Assembly (NCBI GenBank): GCA_033980235.1
Contig: CM067075.1
Location: 10,260,608 to 10,324,607 of the forward strand
Source of the DNA: Diadema setosum
Lineage: Eukaryota > Echinodermata > Echinoidea > Diadematoida > Diadematidae
Direction: 5' to 3'
Length of the DNA stretch: 64,000 nucleotides
Shown: one piece after another, positions 61,123-64,000 of the stretch
Layout of the letters: the number at the start of each line of letters is the position of its first letter
Numbering within the stretch: the stretch's first letter is position 1
Made by a program: the position numbers and the translations under genes
Notes under the pieces: model-generated
Database searches by the model: none
What the model was told of the DNA's origin: nothing
What the model saw: only the letters and a program-made list of their open reading frames with translations

Positions 61123-61598
61123 TGCATAAATTAGCGTAAATTAATTAATATAAAATACATGAATTAAAATTTGATAAATCTAACTATACAGTCTTGTAGA
61201 TTACATTGGCCTCTACCTTAGTGCAAATTTTCGCGAGGATCGCGCGATCCACGACCGAGATCTGAAGGGGGGGGGGGGGCAAAAAGCCCCCTCCCCCGCA
61301 TGGTTTCAAGTCCCTCAAAAAACCTGGTGGGATTAGGGTTAAGTGAACTAGATAGCGAGATTACCTGTGTTTTTTTTATATTGTTTTTGTTTTACCCCAT
61401 CGATATCTCTATAGGTGTAAGTCGACCGAGTCCTTTGAAGATGACCAGACCAATACCGCGCTGGGCATGGTAACGATGCCCGCCCCTGCCGAGCCCTCGG
61501 CGCCGGAGCTGCACGATTTGTCGCACGATCCTGTACTTTCCTCGGGTATGTCCGACGAGCAGAAAACGGATGCATCTGTACAGGAAGATAAAGAATAG
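30328..61598 (+). CDS. ITGB-like: Integrin beta subunit with atypical cytoplasmic tail (22 exons)
   Basis: Exons: 30328-30415, 32456-32547, 34386-34484, 36189-36276, 37729-37860, 39063-39159, 42793-42880, 43429-43599, 44625-44705, 45581-45676, 46853-46942, 48393-48580, 49594-49678, 50429-50547, 51402-51474, 53269-53350, 54581-54711, 56231-56323, 57418-57547, 58381-58518, 60139-60235, 61415-61598. All junctions are GT/AG and phases agree, giving 813 aa (human ITGB1 798). Signal peptide 1-29; PSI to about 93; beta-I about 140-380, with MIDAS D147/S149/S151, ADMIDAS D154/D155/D275 and SyMBS N239/D241/P243/E244 all kept; hybrid halves on both sides; four I-EGF modules (466-640); beta-tail; TM 727-751; tail 752-813. 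By family it pairs with an alpha subunit at the plasma membrane as an adhesion receptor. Oddities: no NPxY and no HDRRE-like membrane-proximal motif in the tail, a shortened cysteine-free specificity loop, and missing cysteines in I-EGF1 and I-EGF2. Confidence 0.93.
30416..32455 (+). other. Integrin intron 1
   Basis: It holds a short repeat with CGGCTCGACATTAG and TTAGTGTCGAGCC ends at about 30837-31082 (related to 34952-35329), an (AC)n run at about 31490-31516, and poly-C/A near 30555-30590. Confidence 0.6.
32456..32547 (+). CDS. ITGB-like: Integrin beta exon 2: PSI domain, first part
   Basis: The acceptor is TTACCACAG. It encodes [20 protein letters not shown], the plexin-semaphorin-integrin cysteine pattern. 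A closer downstream AG (32488) would put a stop in frame, so the upstream acceptor is chosen. Phase 1 to 0. Confidence 0.9.
34386..34484 (+). CDS. ITGB-like: Integrin beta exon 3: PSI domain, second part
   Basis: A phase 0-0 exon of 33 codons encoding [17 protein letters not shown], matching the RCD..E.L...GC signature that closes the PSI domain. The acceptor (ATTAAAAAAG) has a weak pyrimidine tract; the donor is AAG|GTACTG. A foldback element begins only about 20 bp after the donor. Confidence 0.82.
34504..35527. mobile_element. Foldback-like element next to exon 3
   Basis: The ends GGGTTCTCGTCACGAGCTCG and the complement of GGGGTCATCCCACAGGCTCG align. The arms carry CCCACGAGTCATAGAGCC-type units on the left and CTTGTGGGCCGTATGACT-type units on the right. 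I see no convincing target duplication. A separate inverted-repeat element (about 34952-35329, GGGCTC...GAGCCC ends) is nested in its core. Confidence 0.65.
36189..36276 (+). CDS. ITGB-like: Integrin beta exon 4: start of hybrid domain
   Basis: The acceptor is CTTCCCTCAG. It encodes [18 protein letters not shown], equivalent to the ITQIQPQQLVLRLRSG stretch of beta1. Phase 0 to 1. Confidence 0.9.
36277..37728 (+). other. Integrin intron 4
   Basis: It contains a (GT)n microsatellite at about 36950-37020 and TTCG-rich repeat sequence (AAGGTTCGTCAATCTGATAA, AAGGTTCATTATCC) at about 37285-37375. The latter is related to 49220-49365. Confidence 0.6.
37729..37860 (+). CDS. ITGB-like: Integrin beta exon 5: entry to beta-I domain, MIDAS
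   Basis: It encodes [20 protein letters not shown]. The DxSxS metal-site motif and the following DD (ADMIDAS) are intact. A and T replace the L and Y seen in most beta subunits (DLSYS). Phase 1 to 1; donor ATAG|GTGAGA. Confidence 0.93.
37861..39062 (+). other. Integrin intron 5
   Basis: It holds (GT)n followed by poly-G/poly-C at 37929-38030. It also holds a palindromic MITE-like sequence at about 38537-38665 with arms ATTGCAACTGATGGACAAAT and complement, related to 52300-52590. Confidence 0.65.
39063..39159 (+). CDS. ITGB-like: Integrin beta exon 6: beta-I domain
   Basis: It encodes [20 protein letters not shown], matching the [17 protein letters not shown] core of beta1. It ends at ADVTADG, where the specificity-determining loop begins. 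Phase 1 to 2. Confidence 0.93.
39632..40240. mobile_element. MITE-like element with arms of about 145 bp
   Basis: The ends GGAAATCCAG and CTGGATTTCC are complementary. The arms pair GTTAGTCTTATAAGAAAG and GTTCAACGGTATAAAT-type blocks with their inverted forms at 40090-40235. No target duplication was resolved. Confidence 0.7.
40430..42640 (-). pseudogene. Antisense LINE (CR1/L2-type) reverse transcriptase remnant
   Basis: On the minus strand, from 42114 to 40990, successive RT landmarks occur in broken frames: LDLSKTFDT(M)[41 protein letters not shown], the catalytic HLLFADDTN (about 41750), [16 protein letters not shown], and the C-terminal [20 protein letters not shown]. Many stops and shifts are present; inactive. 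Confidence 0.82.
42793..42880 (+). CDS. ITGB-like: Integrin beta exon 7: specificity loop and following helix
   Basis: It encodes [18 protein letters not shown] and then LSLTDD, aligning with CTSPFSYKNVLSLT of beta1. The two cysteines that normally close the specificity-determining loop are both absent and the loop is short. Phase 2 to 0. Confidence 0.9.
43429..43599 (+). CDS. ITGB-like: Integrin beta exon 8: SyMBS and beta-I core
   Basis: It encodes [18 protein letters not shown] (N, D, P, E of the synergistic metal site kept) and [17 protein letters not shown], with the ADMIDAS/MIDAS-side Asp. It is the longest beta-I exon, phase 0-0, donor CGG|GTAGGT. Confidence 0.95.
43648..43812. mobile_element. 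MITE-like inverted repeat just after exon 8
   Basis: AAACCTGTC...GACAGGTTT ends with partly complementary arms (GCGACC, CGGCC and CCCCAAGAGA segments). A (GT)n run follows at about 43816-43841. Confidence 0.55.
44625..44705 (+). CDS. ITGB-like: Integrin beta exon 9: beta-I domain
   Basis: It encodes [15 protein letters not shown], equal to LAGIVLPNDGQCHLE of beta1. C297 should pair with C256 of exon 8, both conserved. Phase 0-0. Confidence 0.94.
44945..45123. repeat. Short foldback-like repeat
   Basis: CATGAGTCATACAGCCCATG units on the left mirror CATGGGCTGTATGACTCGTG on the right around about 60 bp. It is the same motif family as 21201-22902. Confidence 0.6.
45140..45490 (-). repeat. tRNA-derived SINE-like sequence
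   Basis: On the minus strand the 5' end reads GATGAGTTGGCTCAGTCGG (A-box-like) and then GAGTTCGAACCC (B-box), as in a tRNA. About 280 bp of unique body follows, ending in a CATTCATT tail. A tRNA head plus body and short tail is SINE structure. Confidence 0.65.
45581..45676 (+). CDS. ITGB-like: Integrin beta exon 10: beta-I domain
   Basis: It encodes [20 protein letters not shown] and then FAV, aligned to [23 protein letters not shown]. Phase 0-0. The acceptor is CTCCCTAG. Confidence 0.93.
45677..46852 (+). other. Integrin intron 10
   Basis: It is rich in low-complexity DNA: (AATC)n near 45955-46005, several long G/C and T runs (46040-46420) and (CA)n at about 46640-46680. No gene was seen. 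Confidence 0.65.
46853..46942 (+). CDS. ITGB-like: Integrin beta exon 11: end of beta-I domain
   Basis: It encodes [20 protein letters not shown] and then IRELYN, matching [26 protein letters not shown]. Phase 0-0. Confidence 0.92.
47090..47560. repeat. Foldback-like CCCACGAGTCACACAG array
   Basis: Three near-identical units CAGCCCACGAGTCACA begin at about 47096. Inverted forms (CTCGTGAGCC, CTCATGGGCTG, CTCGTGGGTGTCGG) end near 47553. Boundaries are not defined. Confidence 0.6.
47560..47775. repeat. Degenerate minisatellite of CGAAATGACAATTTTGTC-type units
   Basis: Repeated ACGAAAT, AATTTTGTC and GACAAT segments about 18-21 bp apart in both orientations. It directly abuts the foldback-like array. 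Confidence 0.7.
48393..48580 (+). CDS. ITGB-like: Integrin beta exon 12: hybrid domain, second half
   Basis: It encodes a [10 protein letters not shown] stretch, [20 protein letters not shown] and GC, aligning with the ISYKSYC...[21 protein letters not shown] part of beta1. Noticeably GC-rich. Phase 0 to 2. Confidence 0.92.
49594..49678 (+). CDS. ITGB-like: Integrin beta exon 13: end of hybrid domain
   Basis: It encodes [20 protein letters not shown] and then DCDCE, matching [24 protein letters not shown]. Phase 2 to 0. TTCG-rich repeat sequence lies upstream at about 49220-49365. Confidence 0.93.
50429..50547 (+). CDS. ITGB-like: Integrin beta exon 14: I-EGF1
   Basis: It encodes [20 protein letters not shown] and GRLCQYS. 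The last CxC of the module (CEC in beta1) is CQY here, so one cysteine is missing. Phase 0 to 2. Confidence 0.92.
50690..50852. mobile_element. 163 bp palindromic MITE
   Basis: CAGGGGCCCGTTGCATAAAA and the complement of GGGGGTGGTTGCATAAAA form arms of about 60 bp with GTTAACTTTGCC and CCAATGGTAAC blocks. It is structurally like 54094-54258. Confidence 0.8.
51402..51474 (+). CDS. ITGB-like: Integrin beta exon 15: I-EGF2, first part
   Basis: It encodes [19 protein letters not shown]. The beta1 pattern C.NNGECVCGQCVC shows that one cysteine is replaced (CIN instead of CVC). Phase 2 to 0; the donor GTCTGT is weak, but phase fits the next exon. Confidence 0.85.
52040..52260. repeat. Cluster of palindromic CACAGTGTGA / TTCACACTGTG motifs
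   Basis: At least eight variants of TTCACACTGTG or CACTGTGTTC occur in both orientations over about 220 bp, ending at a poly-G run (52274-52287). Confidence 0.7.
52303..52593. mobile_element. MITE-like inverted repeat enclosing a tRNA-like sequence
   Basis: The ends TGCAACTGATTGACAAATTG and its complement (52565-52590) are inverted, with ACATCGACGTAAA repeated inside. On the minus strand about 52412-52475 has GGTGGTCTAGTGG (A-box) and GGTTCGAATCC (B-box) at tRNA spacing. It is related by its ends to 38537-38665. Confidence 0.7.
53269..53350 (+). CDS. ITGB-like: Integrin beta exon 16: I-EGF2 end and I-EGF3 start
   Basis: It encodes [20 protein letters not shown], clearly the FCECDNFNC junction of other beta subunits. 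Phase 0 to 1. This exon is required for the phase of exon 17, and was found by searching for it. Confidence 0.92.
54094..54258. mobile_element. About 165 bp palindromic MITE
   Basis: ACCAGGGCCCCATTTCATAA and the complement of ACCTGGACTCCATTTCATAA are the ends. Inner blocks GCTGGAATGACAA pair with TTGTCATTCCAGC. Confidence 0.78.
54300..54400 (-). repeat. tRNA-like (SINE head) sequence
   Basis: On the minus strand CGTGGCAGAGTGG (A-box) is followed about 45 bp later by GGGTTCGAATCC (B-box), with a long variable region like Ser/Leu tRNA. Stem pairing is imperfect and there is no obvious body. Confidence 0.45.
54490..54570. repeat. (ATTT)n / (TTTTA)n simple repeat
   Basis: About 13 ATTT units grade into TTTTA units and poly-T. 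The run doubles as the pyrimidine-rich tract before exon 17. Confidence 0.9.
54581..54711 (+). CDS. ITGB-like: Integrin beta exon 17: I-EGF3
   Basis: It encodes [20 protein letters not shown] and then [12 protein letters not shown] nine-residue insertion separates the CEC and CVC pairs relative to beta1. The exon uses phase 1; the overlapping longer open frame at 54419-54742 is not the coding frame. Confidence 0.92.
56231..56323 (+). CDS. ITGB-like: Integrin beta exon 18: I-EGF4
   Basis: It encodes [20 protein letters not shown] and then [11 protein letters not shown], with all expected cysteines. Phase 0-0. Confidence 0.95.
56475..56660. repeat. (ATT)n trinucleotide repeat with ATC interruptions
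   Basis: About 185 bp of ATT units, ending in ATC units. It yields poly-Ile/Met frames on either strand that are not genes. Confidence 0.95.
57165..57247. repeat. (GAAT)n / (GATT)n repeat
   Basis: About 4 GAAT units followed by about 16 GATT units. Confidence 0.95.
57418..57547 (+). CDS. ITGB-like: Integrin beta exon 19: I-EGF4 end and beta-tail start
   Basis: It encodes [20 protein letters not shown] and CNMC, aligning with [21 protein letters not shown]. Phase 0 to 1. Confidence 0.93.
57859..57885. repeat. (GT)n microsatellite
   Basis: About 13 GT units in intron 19. Confidence 0.9.
58381..58518 (+). CDS. ITGB-like: Integrin beta exon 20: beta-tail domain and stalk
   Basis: It encodes [16 protein letters not shown] and then [20 protein letters not shown] and TPTPPTS. 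The domain is shorter than in beta1 and lacks the membrane-proximal PEC cysteine. A Thr/Pro-rich stalk leads to the membrane. Phase 1 to 1. Confidence 0.88.
58789..59935 (-). mobile_element. Solo LTR of the Gmr1-like family in integrin intron 20
   Basis: It is a complete 1147 bp inverse copy of the LTR at 17893-19037, TGTTACGACC at the left and TTTGTGACA at the right. GGTAC flanks both sides (58784-58788 and 59936-59940), a perfect 5 bp target duplication. It is the product of recombination between two LTRs of one insertion. Confidence 0.95.
60139..60235 (+). CDS. ITGB-like: Integrin beta exon 21: transmembrane helix
   Basis: It encodes [20 protein letters not shown] and LLVIRR: 25 hydrophobic residues with a GG near the outer end and RR at the inner face in place of the usual W-K. 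Phase 1 to 2. Confidence 0.9.
61097..61122. repeat. (TA)n microsatellite
   Basis: About 13 TA units in intron 21. A poly-G run lies at about 61267-61280. Confidence 0.85.
61415..61598 (+). CDS. ITGB-like: Integrin beta exon 22: cytoplasmic tail and stop
   Basis: The acceptor is ATCTCTATAG. It encodes a tail starting [11 protein letters not shown], then a Pro/Ala-rich stretch and an acidic Ser/Asp/Glu-rich end (...DASVQEDKE), with stop TAG. There is no NPxY, NPxF or HDRRE sequence. GC-rich coding composition and an in-phase join to the TM exon support it as genuine. Confidence 0.85.
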
Positions 61599-62930
61599 AA
61601 ACCATCATCATCATCAACAACAAGAACAAAGTTTCTCTTCACATACTGTGAACTTTGACCCTTTTGACATAGACGCTGTATCAGGAACTCGATCTGCCTT
61701 TCTCTCTAACTACTCTCGCCCTCGTGGGCCAGGAAGTGTCGCTTCATACTCAAGCGACGCGTTACTATGGCAACATTATATTACCTTGGAAATTCAGGAA
61801 AATCTGATTTGAAAATACCTTAAGAAAGCATACGAGGGAAATGATTGGAAAAAAGGAATGGTTTCATATACTTTCATACTTGTCTTATAGTGAGAAGAGT
61901 GTGTCGAATAATGTTCATTATTTACACTAAGAATGAAGGTAGATGAGGTCAAGCATCTTGGAGCTTTAAGAATAGGTCCTATTAAGTGAGAACATCGCCA
62001 GATTTTTCCCTGAAAAGGTGTAGTAATCGTATGTTAACTTCGACATGACTACACGGTAATCCAGCAGACAACTGTTCTGGCATTATGAAACATGACGCAA
62101 TTGCCTTTCTGCATTTAGATTGATGAAGAAGTAACAAACAGCCTACTCTAAGACGAGCAAGAGAGTTTTCGCAATTACACTATGGCATGTCGCAACTTAG
62201 AAATCTCAACGGTGGCGTTCCAGGACGTTTCGACGGTTAACAGCCAACTGACCTGAGGGTCATTATCCGCATGTCATGCCAGGCACTTTGATATTTCAGA
62301 TTGAGCAGAGATGATCCATTGTTCAATATCGCAGGTGTCAATTATTAATGTTAATTGTTGCTGATGCGTGGTTTATGTGGTCATGACATGCGTCAGACTA
62401 TCTTGTTTAAACAATCAATATCTTACGTGATATAGAAAGTGGCAAGTCAAAAAGGAAAAAGGAAATATTGATTTACTGGCAGTTCGTAATGTTTCTTCGC
62501 AGTACTGTACCTTTCAATGCGCTATGTTCAGTGCTCCTATTTAATAGAGGACAGCGAAGATGTTGAGAGTTGTATAGTGCACTAAACAAAATTTTGACGT
62601 GCATGTGTTTCAACATAATGGCAACATGCACTCTTGTGGAATTGCGAGGAGGGAGATGCATAGGCGTAATGAAAAGCAATTTGATAGTTAATTTGAATCG
62701 TTGATGTGCGTTATTTGATACAGAGTTTATCATAGGATTTAAAATGTATACGTAATTAGTATCAGAACATTGTGCAATTTGGTTGATCTTCATAAAGTAT
62801 CCCTAATAAGTTCATTTGGGGAGAATAGACGTTAATCAAGTCAGACATGATTAATTGCTGATACTGTCATTGAAGTCTCAGAGTCTTGTCGGTATCTTGG
62901 TATAATGTTTGATTCAATTATGTCCATGTC
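61599..62930 (+). other. Region after the integrin stop (3' UTR and intergenic)
   Basis: No AATAAA was found in the first 1.3 kb, so the poly(A) site cannot be fixed; the next candidate is 63343-63348, beyond a LINE fragment. No further exon and no NPxY-coding frame was seen. Confidence 0.45.
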
Positions 62931-62949
62931 TTGTCAGATATCGAGTATG

Positions 62950-63260
62950 TAAGGTATAGCACCTGCGAAATCTATAGGCTTTATCTGCAAGTAGTTGACT
63001 CCCCCGCTTCTCTGAAACTAGTGCACGATTTAATATCATCCCGCCAGGGTTTTGGAAATGCACTTTTCTATATATCATATAGCTTATTATGTCACCCCCC
63101 CCCCCCAAAAAAAAAAAAAAAAAAAAAAAAATGGCTCAACTTCAAACGTTACAAAATGCAGCAACACGGATTGTTACCCGAAGACATGCACTCATGATAC
63201 TCCTTATATTTTGAGGTAGCTAGACATTGGTTACCAATAAACATACAGAGCATTAAATCC
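62950..63260 (+). pseudogene. LINE RT C-terminal fragment
   Basis: Broken + strand frames read LKLVHDLISSRQGFGNALFY and, after a C/A homopolymer run (63096-63130), LQTLQNAATRIVTRRHA. Both are standard post-palm landmarks of CR1/L2-type LINEs. Confidence 0.75.
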
Positions 63261-64000
63261 ATGCTTTCATCTGCATGTGCGTGCGCCTTTAGCATTTCAT
63301 TAATGGAACTGGAGAAATATGGCAATTTATATCATTGATAATAATAAAATCAATCCTCTAAATGCTGTGACACGCTACAAAAGAAAATCTGACGTCTTTA
63401 TGATTTACTGTAGTGTTAATCTATTATCATGCCTTTTATAGGTGTGCTCAGTGTAACTGCGCAAGTGGTACTGCTGGACAGCCCTGCATGGTTAATGCTG
63501 TCAAGTTTGCGAAAGTATTATTTATCGTTATGATGATAATAGTGGATAGATTCACTCTTTATCATCACAAGTTACGAGATATTTCAATAATGCTATTCTG
63601 CAATCCTGTGAAAGAGCATTGACAATATCATATGCCAGAGTTATTATTTAGAGGGATAGTACAGTATTGGTGAAGATGAGAATTTGGCTTTTAACTTTTT
63701 GCGAGATATACCAAGAAGACACTTATGAAATAATACAGAGCATATACCATTGCAAGAGGGATTCAAAGTTTATTTGATGAAAATCAGGTTTGAAATGACT
63801 GAAAAATCCAAAAACAAAGTAAAACAAAGGTGGGTCCAACATTATTAGAATCGCTCTGCTTTGGATATCTCAACCATTTCAGAATAAATTTTTGAACATC
63901 AATTAAACGTTGAATTCCTCATGGAATTATATGCTCTGTCATATTTCATAAGATGATTCTCATTATCTCACAAAAAAAAAAATGTTAGAAACCTGAAATT
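63261..64000. other. Unassigned sequence to the window end
   Basis: No gene or repeat is recognised. The short open frame at 63413-63622 has a few cysteines and a hydrophobic stretch but no supporting similarity. Confidence 0.4.

Noticed and set aside
63413..63622. Alternative integrin tail exon
   Set aside because: It contains NPV but not NPxY, has no acceptor giving the required phase, and shows no integrin similarity.

Overview
The window is animal genomic DNA, AT-rich, with short exons in long introns and a heavy load of nested transposons. The foldback elements, a Gmr1-like LTR retrotransposon and an invertebrate-type integrin beta gene point to a deuterostome, most likely an echinoderm such as a sea urchin. 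This is an inference from content, not a species identification.

Two protein genes can be built from splice sites and reading phase, both on the + strand. The first (239-26331, 3 exons, 313 aa) is a histamine N-methyltransferase-like (HNMT-like) class I methyltransferase. Its first intron is 24.5 kb and is largely mobile DNA. The second (30328-61598, 22 exons, 813 aa) is a complete integrin beta subunit. It has a signal peptide, PSI, hybrid, beta-I, four I-EGF modules, beta-tail, a transmembrane helix and a 62-residue cytoplasmic tail. The extracellular metal-site residues are kept, but the tail has no NPxY motif and the specificity-determining loop has no cysteines.

The HNMT-like intron holds a Ty3/Gypsy-class retrotransposon (1628-19037, AATG target duplication). 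Its integrase lies upstream of reverse transcriptase, the Gmr1-type order, and its gag/pol frame is broken many times. Two large elements are inserted in it. A 7.1 kb long-inverted-repeat element (2054-9136, AAA duplication) splits the 5' LTR about 12 bp upstream of the TATA box. A 2.9 kb foldback element (14681-17627, 8 bp duplication), with arms of about 24 and more than 30 copies of a 15-mer, sits between pol and the 3' LTR. These contain further insertions: LINE fragments, a MITE inside its own relative, a TTAA palindromic MITE and a TA-flanked MITE. Past the retrotransposon are a second foldback element (21201-22902) and a 0.8 kb inverted-repeat element (23218-24031).

The 26.4-30.3 kb interval holds a near-perfect palindromic MITE, a decayed LINE fragment and no recognisable gene. 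Integrin introns carry an antisense LINE remnant, several MITEs, three tRNA-like (SINE) segments, shorter foldback relatives, simple repeats, and a solo LTR of the same Gmr1-like family with a perfect 5 bp duplication. The last 2.4 kb holds only a LINE fragment. I found no operon-like or defence-like system; the unusual biology is the transposon architecture and the divergent integrin and methyltransferase.
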